In this document: piece after piece, positions 40,408 to 49,086 of the stretch
Layout: each line of letters begins with the position of its first letter
How positions within the stretch are numbered: position 1 is the stretch's first letter
Assembly (NCBI RefSeq): GCF_002101295.1
Contig: NZ_CP020778.1
Coordinates: 682,001-746,000, forward strand
From: Candidatus Pelagibacter sp. RS40
GTDB taxonomy: Bacteria; Pseudomonadota; Alphaproteobacteria; Pelagibacterales; Pelagibacteraceae
Length of the DNA: 64,000 nucleotides
Direction: 5' to 3'
Translations under genes and position numbers: made by a program
The notes under the pieces: generated by a model
Told to the model about the DNA's origin: nothing
The model's input: only the letters and a program-made list of their open reading frames with translations
Database searches by the model: none

Positions 40408-41337
40408 TCAATTAAATTCGATAAGTGCATCTACATGACGTTGAGTACTTTCTTGAAGAGCCCTAAGGTCATATCCACCTTCTAGTATAGATACAATATT
40501 TCCGTTACAAAAAGGTTTTGAAACTTCCAATGTTCTTTTTGTAATCTTATAAAAGTCCTCTGAACTTAATCTTAATTGAGCAAGTGGATCATCAATATGT
40601 GCATCAAATCCTGCTGAAAATAGTAAAAATGCTGGTTTAAACTCTTTTAATTTATCTAAAACTTTTTCATAAGCATTAAGATACTCATTTCCAGTAGTGC
40701 CCGCTTCTAAAGGAATATTAAGAACATTATTGTGTTTTCCATTTTCTTTCTCTGAGCCAGAACCTGGATAGTAGGGATACTGATGGGTAGATATATATAA
40801 AACATTTTTGTCGTTATAAAAAATATCTTGAGTACCATTTCCATGATGTACATCAAAATCAATGATAGCAATTTTTTTATATTTGTATTTCTCTATTAAA
40901 TAATTTGCTCCAACAGCAACATTATTAAATATACAAAATCCCATTGCTTTCTCTTTTTCGGCATGGTGTCCAGGAGGTCTTACACAACAAAAAGCGTTTT
41001 TAAATTCTTTTTTTTCAACGCCGTCAATTGCCGATATTATTGATCCTACCGCATCTTTCGTTGCATCTTTACTACCAGGAGAGACAACTGTATCACCGTC
41101 AAGAAATTTTAAACCACTTTGAGGAAAAGATAAGTTAACTTTTTTAATATAATCTTTTGTATGGGTTTTAATTAAAATGGACTGCTCAAAACTTGATGGT
41201 TTTTTCCAAACAAGATTTTTGTTATCTAATTTTTTAAAATTTTCTATTACAGCCGTAACACGATCTATTTTTTCTGGATGTCCTTCTCCAGTATTATGAT
41301 TTTGATAAGTATCTGAAGTAATTAGACCAGTTTTCAC
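40408..41337 (-). CDS. Histone deacetylase / AcuC-family deacetylase
   Basis: A 309-residue arginase-fold zinc amidohydrolase of class II HDAC type. Catalytic residues are visible in RPPGHHAEKEKAMGFCIFNN (tandem His), IIDFDVHHGNGTQDIF (zinc Asp and His) and SAGFDAHIDDPLAQL (zinc Asp), plus a C-terminal LEGGYDL. Bacterial members deacetylate polyamines or proteins; the substrate is unknown. It overlaps dapE by 4 nt (ATGA). Confidence 0.9.
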   Translation of the reverse strand: MKTGLITSDTYQNHNTGEGHPEKIDRVTAVIENFKKLDNKNLVWKKPSSFEQSILIKTHTKDYIKKVNLSFPQSGLKFLDGDTVVSPGSKDATKDAVGSIISAIDGVEKKEFKNAFCCVRPPGHHAEKEKAMGFCIFNNVAVGANYLIEKYKYKKIAIIDFDVHHGNGTQDIFYNDKNVLYISTHQYPYYPGSGSEKENGKHNNVLNIPLEAGTTGNEYLNAYEKVLDKLKEFKPAFLLFSAGFDAHIDDPLAQLRLSSEDFYKITKRTLEVSKPFCNGNIVSILEGGYDLRALQESTQRHVDALIEFN

Positions 41338-42491
41338 TTAAAATAATTTTCTAAAATATTTGAGTATATTAAAGTTAATTTTTTTAAATCTTTAAGAGCA
41401 ACAACTTCATCCACTTTATGCATTGTTTTTCCTACTAAACCAAATTCTAAGCATGGAGAAATCTTTCGAATAAATCTTGCATCAGATGTACCACCAGTTG
41501 TTGATAGCCTCGGTTTAATCTTTGTAATTTTTTTTATTGTATTTTGTATCATGTAGGTAGTCTCATTTGGACTGGTTAAGAAAGCTTCACCAGAAACATT
41601 ATATTCAATTTTATATTTTGATTTATTTTTATTACAAATTTTTTTAACAATTTTATTAATTTTACTCTTCAACGTATTAGATGAATGTTTATTATTAAAT
41701 CTAATATTGAAGCTTGCGTACGCTAAACCAGGAATTACATTGTCAGCCGAATTATCAATATTAATTTTAGTTATTTCTAAGTTTGTAGGTTGAAAATCTT
41801 TTGTTCCTTTATCAAATTTAATTCCTTTTAATTCTTTTAAAATTTGAACTAGAGCAGTTGATGGATTATTTGCTCTGTTTGGATAGGCAACGTGACCTTG
41901 TACTCCAATGACAGTTAGTTTCCCAGTTATACTACCTCTTCGACCGATTTTAATCATCTCTCCAAGTTTATTTGGATTAGTTGGCTCACCAACTAAACAA
42001 AAATTTATTTTTTCTTTTTTCTTTTTTAAATATTCTACAACTTTTTTAGTTCCATTAATTGCAACACCCTCTTCATCTCCAGTGATCAGCAGACTTATGG
42101 AGCCATTAAATTTTTTATTTTTTTGAATAAATTTACTTACAGCTGTAACAAATGCTGCAATAGAGCTTTTCATATCATTGGCACCTCTACCAATTAAATG
42201 ACCTTTTTTAATAGATGGTTTGAACGGATTTACCGTCCAATCTTTTAAATTTCCAGCTGGAACCACATCCAAATGGCCTGCATAGCAAAAATTTGGACTT
42301 TTGTTTCCAAGTCTTGCGTAAAGATTTTTTACAGGTTTTGTATTTTTTTCCTTAAATTCAAGTATTTTTGTTTTAAATCCAAGTTTTTTTAATTTCTTTT
42401 CAAGAAAACCCATTACTCCTGCATCAACTGGCGTAACAGAAGGAAATCTAATTAGCTCCTTAGCTAATTGAAGTTCATTTAGTCTTAACAT
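41334..42491 (-). CDS. dapE: Succinyl-diaminopimelate desuccinylase
   Basis: A 385-residue M20 metallopeptidase-like enzyme hydrolysing N-succinyl-LL-diaminopimelate in lysine and peptidoglycan precursor synthesis. Metal-site motifs: GHLDVVPAG, GRGANDMKSSIAA, LITGDEEG and TTGGTSDARFI; a lid/dimerisation domain lies between about 180 and 295. It follows dapD by 2 nt, confirming the succinylase branch of the pathway. Confidence 0.95.
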   Translation of the reverse strand: MLRLNELQLAKELIRFPSVTPVDAGVMGFLEKKLKKLGFKTKILEFKEKNTKPVKNLYARLGNKSPNFCYAGHLDVVPAGNLKDWTVNPFKPSIKKGHLIGRGANDMKSSIAAFVTAVSKFIQKNKKFNGSISLLITGDEEGVAINGTKKVVEYLKKKKEKINFCLVGEPTNPNKLGEMIKIGRRGSITGKLTVIGVQGHVAYPNRANNPSTALVQILKELKGIKFDKGTKDFQPTNLEITKINIDNSADNVIPGLAYASFNIRFNNKHSSNTLKSKINKIVKKICNKNKSKYKIEYNVSGEAFLTSPNETTYMIQNTIKKITKIKPRLSTTGGTSDARFIRKISPCLEFGLVGKTMHKVDEVVALKDLKKLTLIYSNILENYFK

Positions 42492-42493
42492 TT

Positions 42494-43321
42494 TTATTCT
42501 CTTAAAAGATCGTTGATAGATGTTTTTGATCTTGTTTTTTCATCAACCTGTTTAATTATCACCGCACAATATAATGAGGGTGCTGAAGCATTATTTTTAT
42601 CTGGTAATGAGCCCGGGACAACTACTGAATAAGGTGGAATATTTCCATATGTTATTTCACCAGTTTTTCTATTCACTATTTTAGTAGATTGACCTATATA
42701 CATTCCCATACTTAAAACTGAACCCTCACCTACAATAACTCCCTCGACCACCTCTGACATTGCACCTAAGAAAACATTGTCCTCAATAATTGTTGGTAAT
42801 GCTTGTGCTGGTTCTAGTACACCACCAACGCCACTACCTGCTGAGATATGGCAGTTTTTTCCTATCTGACAACAGCTTCCAGCACGACTAAAAGTGTCCA
42901 TCATTGTTCCTGTATCAATGTATGCACCAATGTTAACAAAACATGGCATCAAAACTACATTCTTACCTATGAATGATCCTTTTCTTACAGGAGAATTTGG
43001 AACCATCCTAAATCCAGCTTGTTCAAATTCTTTATCTCCCCAGCCAGCTGTTTTGCCTTTTAAAATATTACTCTTATCTCTCCAACTCGAATATGGCCCT
43101 GCCAGAGTCTCCATTCCATGAATTCTAAAACTAAGCATAATAGCTTTTTTAATATGCTGATGTGTAACCCATTCACCATTTATTTTTTCAGCTACTCTTA
43201 CTTTTCCACTATCTAGATCGTTAATAATTTGATTAACCGTGTCTTTTAAATTTTGATCAGAGTCTTGATTTACGTGATCTCTTTTCTCCCAAGCTTCATT
43301 TATAATGTTTTCTATACTCAT
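42494..43321 (-). CDS. dapD: Tetrahydrodipicolinate N-succinyltransferase
   Basis: A 275-residue trimeric left-handed beta-helix acyltransferase. Hexapeptide-repeat sequence runs from about residue 105 to 220 (GKNVVLMPCFVNIGAYIDTG, CHISAGSGVGGVLEP), with the family-typical N-terminal helical domain. It acylates tetrahydrodipicolinate with succinyl-CoA ahead of dapE in the same operon. Confidence 0.96.
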   Translation of the reverse strand: MSIENIINEAWEKRDHVNQDSDQNLKDTVNQIINDLDSGKVRVAEKINGEWVTHQHIKKAIMLSFRIHGMETLAGPYSSWRDKSNILKGKTAGWGDKEFEQAGFRMVPNSPVRKGSFIGKNVVLMPCFVNIGAYIDTGTMMDTFSRAGSCCQIGKNCHISAGSGVGGVLEPAQALPTIIEDNVFLGAMSEVVEGVIVGEGSVLSMGMYIGQSTKIVNRKTGEITYGNIPPYSVVVPGSLPDKNNASAPSLYCAVIIKQVDEKTRSKTSINDLLRE

Positions 43322-43325
43322 AATT

Positions 43326-43997
43326 TTATGAGTTTTTTAATAACCTTATTTCTTTTAAAAATAAAGAGAGATTTTCAATTTTGTAATCAATGTAATCTTT
43401 TTCAGACTCTTTTTTACCCCAGTATTCATCATTAATTAACCAAGCTGTAATTGCTCCTCTTTCTTTTCCAATGGACAAATTTTTTGCAATGTCTTCTATA
43501 TAAAGAGTTTCATTTGGATCGATTTTGAACTTTTGAACCATAAGATCAAATGCTTTTGCTTCTGGTTTAGGATGATATTCTGCATCAACTATATCAAATA
43601 CCCCATCAAATTGGTCATCTATTCCAAGATGTGTGGTTATATTTTTAACATGCTCTTTACTTCCATTTGTAAAAACATATTTATTTAATTTTATATTTTC
43701 TAACTCGTACCTTAAAGTTTTATCTTTTTCTAAAAACGACAGATCTATATCATGAACATAATCTAAAAATTCTCTAGGAGGAATATCATGATGTATCATC
43801 AGACCATTTAGACTTGTATTGTATTTATGAAAATAATTCGTTTGAAGTTCTTTTGCTTTTATTAAATCAATATTTAATTTTTTAGAAATATACTCCGTCA
43901 TTTTTTTGCTAACTTGACCAAAAACTGCCTCTAAATCCTGGTATAAAACACCATCACAATCAAATAATATATTTTTAATATTAGCTAAATTTTTCAT
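43326..43997 (-). CDS. HAD-family hydrolase, pyrimidine 5'-nucleotidase-like
   Basis: A 223-residue haloacid-dehalogenase phosphatase: motif I LFDCDGVLYQD, motif II FTNGS, and motif IV YIEDIAKNL, with a helical cap. It resembles the SDT1/YjjG-type pyrimidine 5'-nucleotidases that alphaproteobacteria keep next to argB and dapD. It overlaps argB by 4 nt and precedes dapD by 4 nt. Confidence 0.85.
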   Translation of the reverse strand: MKNLANIKNILFDCDGVLYQDLEAVFGQVSKKMTEYISKKLNIDLIKAKELQTNYFHKYNTSLNGLMIHHDIPPREFLDYVHDIDLSFLEKDKTLRYELENIKLNKYVFTNGSKEHVKNITTHLGIDDQFDGVFDIVDAEYHPKPEAKAFDLMVQKFKIDPNETLYIEDIAKNLSIGKERGAITAWLINDEYWGKKESEKDYIDYKIENLSLFLKEIRLLKNS

Positions 43998-44842
43998 TTT
44001 CTTATTAAAGTGCCAGCTCCTTTATCTGAGAAGATTTCAAATAATATAGAATGTTGTTTTCTGCCATCGACAATGACAACTCCAGTAACACCATTATTTA
44101 CAGCGTCTAAACATGTTTTTATCTTAGGTATCATTCCACCTGCGATCGTTTTATTTTTAAGCATTTCATTTGCTATTGAAGAATTTATTTCAGAAATTAG
44201 ATTTTTGCTTTTGTCTAATACACCTTCAACATCAGTCATTAATAATAACCTTCTGGCTTTTAACTCCTTTGCAATTGCTCCAGCTGCTACATCTGCATTG
44301 ATATTATAAATATTGTTGTCTTCACCAATTCCCATCGGAACAATTAAAGGAATTTTCTTTTCATTTATAATTTCTAGAATTGTATCTTTCTTGATTTCAG
44401 TAGGTGTTCCTACAAAACCTAACTCCTTTCTTTCAGGTGTTACACTTATTACATTATTTTTTTTTGGACTGATTGCTACAGAATTTGCATGATGATTGTT
44501 TATCTCACTTAAAATTTCAAAATTAAGTTCCAGCAAAGCTTCTTCTACAATTTTAATTGTTTTTTCATCAGTTACTCTCAATCCATCGATAAATGCAGAT
44601 TTTAAATTATGCTCTTCAAGTTTTTTTTGAATATTTTTTCCACCACCATGAACTACAACCACAGAAAGACCTAATTTATTAATTACCGAGATATCTTCAA
44701 TGAATTGATTAAATAAATTCTTCTCTAAAAGTACAGATCCTCCACATTTTATAACAATGATGTCGTTTGAGTATTTAGTTGTATATTTTTTTACTTCATC
44801 AATGGAAGGTCCATTGTTAGGTAGAATTTTTTCTAATTCCAT
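43994..44842 (-). CDS. argB: Acetylglutamate kinase
   Basis: A 282-residue amino-acid kinase for the second step of arginine synthesis. Visible motifs: VIKCGGSVL, VVHGGGKNIQ, GLRVTD, VGTPTEI, NINADVAAGAIA and LLMTDVEGVL. It stops 4 nt into the HAD gene and starts immediately after yidC. In many alphaproteobacteria engB lies between yidC and argB; it does not here. Confidence 0.95.
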   Translation of the reverse strand: MELEKILPNNGPSIDEVKKYTTKYSNDIIVIKCGGSVLLEKNLFNQFIEDISVINKLGLSVVVVHGGGKNIQKKLEEHNLKSAFIDGLRVTDEKTIKIVEEALLELNFEILSEINNHHANSVAISPKKNNVISVTPERKELGFVGTPTEIKKDTILEIINEKKIPLIVPMGIGEDNNIYNINADVAAGAIAKELKARRLLLMTDVEGVLDKSKNLISEINSSIANEMLKNKTIAGGMIPKIKTCLDAVNNGVTGVVIVDGRKQHSILFEIFSDKGAGTLIRK

Positions 44843-46525
44843 CTATTGAGCAGTTTTTACAGTAGTTCTTTTTATTATGACGTACTGCTGTGCCATAGTA
44901 AGTATGTTGTTAATTGTCCAATAAATTACCAAGCCCGACGGGAAAGGTGCTAAAATAACTGTAAGAAACAAAGGAAAGAACGCAAATATTTTTGCCTGAA
45001 TTGGATCAGGAGGAGTTGGATTTAGTTTTTGTTGAAGATACATACTCAGACCCATTAGACACGGCCATACACCAATAAGTAAAAATGATGGTGGGTCCCA
45101 TGGGATAAGCCCAAATAAATTAAATATTGAAGTTGGATCACGTTCGCTTAAATCTTTTATCCATCCATAAAAAGGCTGATGTCTCATTTCTAAAGTTACA
45201 AACAAAACTTTATAAATTGCAAAGAAGAAAGGTATCTGTATAAAAATTGGAAGGCATCCACTTACAGGATTTACTTTTTCCTTTTTATACAATGCCATCA
45301 TTTCTTGCTGGAGTTTCATTTTATCTTCCTTATGAAGTTCTTTTAGTCGTGTCATTTCAGGTTGTAGAACTTTCATTTTTGCCATTGATTTAAATGAGTA
45401 ATTTGCAAGTGGGAAAAATACTATTCTAATACAAATAGTTATTAGAATGATTGCTATACCAAAATTACCAGTCAGTTTGAAAAAATAGTCTATTAAGAAG
45501 AAAAGTGGTTTAACTAAGAAATAAAACCAACCCCAATCAATCGCTAGGTCATATTTGCTTATATTGAGATTTTCAGCGTATCCATCAATAACATCAACCT
45601 CTTTTGCTGCTATTATAATCTTAATCTCATTAGATTTTGTTTCATTAGCTCCAATTTCTGTTGCACTTGTCTCAATAAAGTTTGCTCTAAACTTATTTTT
45701 ATAATCAAAGTCAGTTCTAAATTTTCTATTTTCTTGTGGTATTAAACTTGTAATCCAGTACTTGTCAGTAATTCCCAGCCATCCTTTATCAGCATTAATT
45801 GAAAATTTTTTTTCTTCTATATCATCATAGTCTTCCTCTACTAATTGATCATCAAACACTCCTATAAGACCTTCATGTAGAATAAAAAAATCAATTATTT
45901 CTGGTGCTAGGTTTCTTATAATTTGGCCATAGGGGTAAAAATTATAAGTTTTTTCTGAATTATTAATTATTGTTTGGTTTACTTTAAATAAATATTGATC
46001 ATCAATACTAATATCTTTTATAAATTTAATATTTTGATCATTTGTCCATGAGAGCTTTATTGGAGAATTAGGGGTTAATTTATTATTTCCTTCAATTGTC
46101 CAAATTGTTTTAGAATTAGGAAGATTAATATTTTTGTTTGCTGTTGCCCACCCGGTTTCAATATAATAACCATCCTCTACCTTTTTTGGATTTAATAAAA
46201 TAACGTTATCATCACCATTTAGAGTATTAGTGTACTTTTTAAATGTTAAATCATCTATTGATCCACCAACTAAAGAAATTGATCCAATTACTGTACTATT
46301 TTCAAATTGAACTCTATCTTCATTTTTAATAGCCTCATTTCGAGAAATTTTTGAAACCTCAACATTTTGATCTAATGATGGTGCTTCACTCGTAGATTCA
46401 ACAATATTATTTTTTTCATTATTGATTTTTTTTGGATCCGGAGGTGGAGGAGCAAAAAATAATCCATAAATTATTATTACCGCTGCACTCAATGAAATTG
46501 CTGCTATGACATTTTTAGAATCCAA
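44843..46525 (-). CDS. yidC: Membrane protein insertase YidC
   Basis: A 560-residue insertase with an N-terminal transmembrane helix (about 5-27), a large periplasmic domain (about 60-330) and the conserved C-terminal five-helix core (from about 350; FGIAIILITICIRIVFFPL, PVSGCLPIFIQIPFFFAIYKVL). It inserts proteins into the inner membrane with or without SecYEG. It overlaps yidD by 11 nt. Confidence 0.96.
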   Translation of the reverse strand: MDSKNVIAAISLSAAVIIIYGLFFAPPPPDPKKINNEKNNIVESTSEAPSLDQNVEVSKISRNEAIKNEDRVQFENSTVIGSISLVGGSIDDLTFKKYTNTLNGDDNVILLNPKKVEDGYYIETGWATANKNINLPNSKTIWTIEGNNKLTPNSPIKLSWTNDQNIKFIKDISIDDQYLFKVNQTIINNSEKTYNFYPYGQIIRNLAPEIIDFFILHEGLIGVFDDQLVEEDYDDIEEKKFSINADKGWLGITDKYWITSLIPQENRKFRTDFDYKNKFRANFIETSATEIGANETKSNEIKIIIAAKEVDVIDGYAENLNISKYDLAIDWGWFYFLVKPLFFLIDYFFKLTGNFGIAIILITICIRIVFFPLANYSFKSMAKMKVLQPEMTRLKELHKEDKMKLQQEMMALYKKEKVNPVSGCLPIFIQIPFFFAIYKVLFVTLEMRHQPFYGWIKDLSERDPTSIFNLFGLIPWDPPSFLLIGVWPCLMGLSMYLQQKLNPTPPDPIQAKIFAFFPLFLTVILAPFPSGLVIYWTINNILTMAQQYVIIKRTTVKTAQ

Positions 46526-46763
46526 TTTTTTTACCTCTTATCTTTTCAACAGGATCATCCCCTCCATGACCAAACCATGGATTACATCTTAAAATTCTTA
46601 GAAACGACTTATAGATTGCTTTAATAAAATTGTATTTTTCAAAACATTCTAAACAATAACTACTACAAGTTGGATGGAATTTACACGAATTATAAAAAAA
46701 GGGACTTAATAAAAATTTGTAAGCCTTAATTAGAAAAATAAAAATATAATTAATTACTCTCAT
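46515..46763 (-). CDS. yidD: Membrane protein insertion efficiency factor YidD
   Basis: An 82-residue protein with the YidD signature CKFHPTCSSYCLECFEKYN and LRILRCNPWFGHGGDDPV. It assists YidC at the inner membrane. Its ATG overlaps the rnpA stop as TAATG. Confidence 0.95.
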   Translation of the reverse strand: MRVINYIFIFLIKAYKFLLSPFFYNSCKFHPTCSSYCLECFEKYNFIKAIYKSFLRILRCNPWFGHGGDDPVEKIRGKKIGF

Positions 46764-47104
46764 TATTTTATTTTTTCAAAATCTTGAAAAACTTTCTCTT
46801 TTATAATTTTATAATTGTCATCCAAAACAGATTTTCGAGAGATCAAAAGATATGAATAATTAAAGTTTATATTAATTGATTTCACAGCATCATTCATAAT
46901 ATTTTTAAGTCTTCTTTTTATTTTGTTTCTACTAACAGCGTTACCAATTTTCTTTTTAGTTACAAAGCTAATATTTAATTTCTTGTTGTTCTTACCAGAT
47001 AATCTCTTAAAAAAAATTGTTAAATATTTATTGGATATTTTTTTTCCACTAAGGATTGATTTAAATTCTTCGTTTTTAGAAAGGCTTACTATTTTGCTTT
47101 TCAT
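46763..47104 (-). CDS. rnpA: Ribonuclease P protein component
   Basis: A 113-residue basic protein that binds the RNase P RNA for tRNA 5' maturation. The family motif is seen as NAVSRNKIKRRLKNIMND. The start overlaps the rpmH stop (TAATG) and the stop overlaps the yidD start (TAATG). Confidence 0.93.
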   Translation of the reverse strand: MKSKIVSLSKNEEFKSILSGKKISNKYLTIFFKRLSGKNNKKLNISFVTKKKIGNAVSRNKIKRRLKNIMNDAVKSININFNYSYLLISRKSVLDDNYKIIKEKVFQDFEKIK

Positions 47105-47241
47105 TAAGCATTAGTTAACTTTTTTCTTCCTTTAGCTCTTCTTCTTTTAAGAACTTTTCTTCCACCTTTGGTTTTCATTTTAGCCCTGAACCCCACAGAT
47201 TTTTTACGAACTCGATTACTTGGTTGATATGTACGTTTCAT
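47104..47241 (-). CDS. rpmH: 50S ribosomal protein L34
   Basis: A 45-residue, highly basic protein, [20 protein letters not shown] at the start and a run of four arginines ([12 protein letters not shown]) near the end, the unmistakable L34 sequence. It opens the long minus-strand operon rpmH-rnpA-yidD-yidC-argB and onward. Confidence 0.98.
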   Translation of the reverse strand: MKRTYQPSNRVRKKSVGFRAKMKTKGGRKVLKRRRAKGRKKLTNA

Positions 47242-47268
47242 GGTTAGTTAATTTATTGTTAAATTCAC

Positions 47269-47298
47269 GTACTTATACAAATAAATATATATAAGTAC
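47269..47298. promoter_or_regulatory. Inverted repeat between rpmH and the VTT gene
   Basis: GTACTTATA (47269-47277) and TATAAGTAC (47290-47298) form a perfect 9-bp inverted repeat around 12 nt, in the 83-bp divergent spacer. Each arm contains a TTATA/TATAA box, so it may be overlapping divergent -10 elements or an operator acting on both genes. Confidence 0.4.
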
Positions 47299-47324
47299 AG
47301 CGATTTTTAATAAATTAGAGCTCA

Positions 47325-48044
47325 ATGAATAAGGAAAAAAAAATTAAAATATTTTTAGGTTCTGCTTATATTTTGATTGTATCTATTTTTTTATGGTTCT
47401 TTTTTAGCAAATTTTCATTTCAAGATTTCTCAAGTTACGAATTAATCAGAGACAATAGAGATACATTAGAGCAAGTTAAAAATAGTAATATTTTTATATC
47501 AAGTATTTTATTTCTATTAGGAACAATTATTTGGGTCTTATTATTGGGATTTGGGTCCCCAGTTTTTTTGGTAGGGGGTTTTATCTTCGGTAAATGGCTA
47601 GGTACTTTAATAATTGTTTTTGGATTATCAATTGGTGCAACATTTTTGTATATGTTTGCTAATTATTTTTTAAAAGATTTAATTGAAGATAAGTTTTCAT
47701 CTCGTTTTAATAATTTAACTGAAAAATTTAAAGAGAATGAATTCACATTTTTTTTAATTTATAGATTTATAGGTGGTATACCTTTTTTCATATCTAATAT
47801 TTTACCTACAATTTTTAATGTCAAGATAAGAAATTTCTTTCTAGGTTCAGTTATTGGAATGACGCCCCAATTGTTTGCAGGAGCTTCTCTAGGAGCTGGC
47901 CTAAATAAAATTTTGGAGGAAAATTCTGAGGCACCTAGTCTTTTACAATTACTTTTGACACCAGATATCTATTTACCAATTATAGGAATTATAACTTTAG
48001 TTTTGATTGGATTTCTTTTAAGAAAAAAATTTTACTCAAAATAA
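47325..48044 (+). CDS. TVP38/TMEM64-type (VTT-domain) membrane protein
   Basis: A 239-residue protein with about six hydrophobic segments. The central VTT region (GSPVFLVGGFIFGKWLGTL; FFLIYRFIGGIPFFISN; GSVIGMTPQLFAGASLGAGL) is the DedA-superfamily re-entrant core, implicated in lipid scrambling or undecaprenyl-phosphate translocation in relatives. Specific function is unknown. It ends 3 nt before the oppositely oriented tRNA-Thr. Confidence 0.85.
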   Translation: MNKEKKIKIFLGSAYILIVSIFLWFFFSKFSFQDFSSYELIRDNRDTLEQVKNSNIFISSILFLLGTIIWVLLLGFGSPVFLVGGFIFGKWLGTLIIVFGLSIGATFLYMFANYFLKDLIEDKFSSRFNNLTEKFKENEFTFFLIYRFIGGIPFFISNILPTIFNVKIRNFFLGSVIGMTPQLFAGASLGAGLNKILEENSEAPSLLQLLLTPDIYLPIIGIITLVLIGFLLRKKFYSK

Positions 48045-48047
48045 TTC

Positions 48048-48121
48048 TGGTGCCCCCACCCAGAATTGAACTGGAAACTCATCCTTACCATGGATGTGTT
48101 ATACCATTTAACTATAGGGGC
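48048..48121 (-). tRNA. tRNA-Thr (GGT anticodon)
   Basis: Minus strand: acceptor GCCCCTA with TGGGGGC, anticodon stem CATCC/GGATG around ATGGTAA (anticodon GGT), T-loop GTTCAATTC, encoded CCA. The D-arm is short but complete (AGTTAAATGGTATAAC). Confidence 0.93.
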
Positions 48122-48218
48122 TAATTCTATTTTAAATTTAGTGTATAAAATTAATTTTTTCAAATTATTGCCTTAATTTTTTTCAAAAATGAGTTATATC
48201 TATTCTTAAGGAAATGCT

Positions 48219-48416
48219 ATGGGAATTCACTACGACTATAAATCTACTCGAAGCGCAAAAGCCATGGAGAAGCAAGCCAAAAGAGAGAAGAAGCTTGCTG
48301 AAAAAAGAGCTAAAAAACAAGCAAAGCATGGAGAAGTAAAAAAAGAGGAAGATAAAACAATTCCTATAGACCAAGTTATAACTTTAGATCACCTTACAAA
48401 TCCTGATAAAAAGTAA
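48219..48416 (+). CDS. Small charged protein of unknown function
   Basis: A 65-residue protein: MGIHYDYKSTRSAKAMEK followed by a Lys/Arg/Glu/Ala-rich helix (about 17-45) and an IPIDQVITLDHLTNP tail. AAGGA lies 6 nt before the ATG. The highly ordered N- and C-terminal segments flanking a charged helix argue against chance. I recall no named family. It is followed 4 nt later by another small basic ORF and then dcd. Confidence 0.7.
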   Translation: MGIHYDYKSTRSAKAMEKQAKREKKLAEKRAKKQAKHGEVKKEEDKTIPIDQVITLDHLTNPDKK

Positions 48417-48420
48417 TTCA

Positions 48421-48525
48421 ATGAATTCTAAGAAGGATAAGCTTAGTAAACTTGAAATTGCATTAAAAAAGAATTTAAAAAAGAGAAAAATTTTTCAAAA
48501 GAAACAAAAGAAAAATAATAAATAG
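48421..48525 (+). CDS. Very small basic protein (34 aa), putative
   Basis: A 34-codon frame between the 65-residue gene and dcd, spaced 4 nt and 2 nt from them. It encodes [18 protein letters not shown] then LKKRK, ending in a Lys-rich tail. The LxxNLKKRK pattern resembles short basic ORFs I recall near murA in other alphaproteobacteria, but this is memory-based. A nucleic-acid or ribosome-binding role would fit the charge. Confidence 0.5.
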   Translation: MNSKKDKLSKLEIALKKNLKKRKIFQKKQKKNNK

Positions 48526-48527
48526 AT

Positions 48528-49085
48528 ATGTCCATTCAACCCGATACTTGGATTAAGAAAATGTGTAAAGAACACAATATGATCGAACCGTTTTTAGATC
48601 ATCAAGTTTCTGAGGGAAAAATATCTTATGGATTGAGTAGCATGGGTTATGATGTTAGAATTTCAGATGAATATAGAATTTTTACAAATGTAAATAGTTC
48701 TTTAGTAGACCCTAAAAACTTCTCTGATGAGAATTTTATTGAGAGAAAGGGCCCTCACTGCATAATTCCACCTAACTCTTTTGTTTTAGCAAAAACAGTT
48801 GAATATTTTAGAATTCCAAAAGATGTTCTTTGTATTTGTGTTGGAAAAAGTACTTACGCTAGGACTGGTATTATTTGTAATGTAACTCCAATTGAAAATG
48901 AGTTTGAAGGCAATATTGTTATAGAGCTAAGTAATACAACACCTAATCCTGCAAAAATTTATTCTAATGAAGGAATAGCTCAGTTTTTATTTTTTAAATC
49001 AGAGACAGAACCAGAAACTACATATAAATCTAAGAACGGAAAATATCAGGGTCAAACAACTATTCAGGTCGCAAAAATAAAATAA
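48528..49085 (+). CDS. dcd: dCTP deaminase
   Basis: A 185-residue trimeric deaminase making dUTP from dCTP. Signatures: [19 protein letters not shown] and the catalytic Glu in [16 protein letters not shown]. Length matches the monofunctional enzyme, so a separate dut is expected elsewhere. The murA gene follows after 1 nt. Confidence 0.95.
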   Translation: MSIQPDTWIKKMCKEHNMIEPFLDHQVSEGKISYGLSSMGYDVRISDEYRIFTNVNSSLVDPKNFSDENFIERKGPHCIIPPNSFVLAKTVEYFRIPKDVLCICVGKSTYARTGIICNVTPIENEFEGNIVIELSNTTPNPAKIYSNEGIAQFLFFKSETEPETTYKSKNGKYQGQTTIQVAKIK

Positions 49086-49086
49086 A

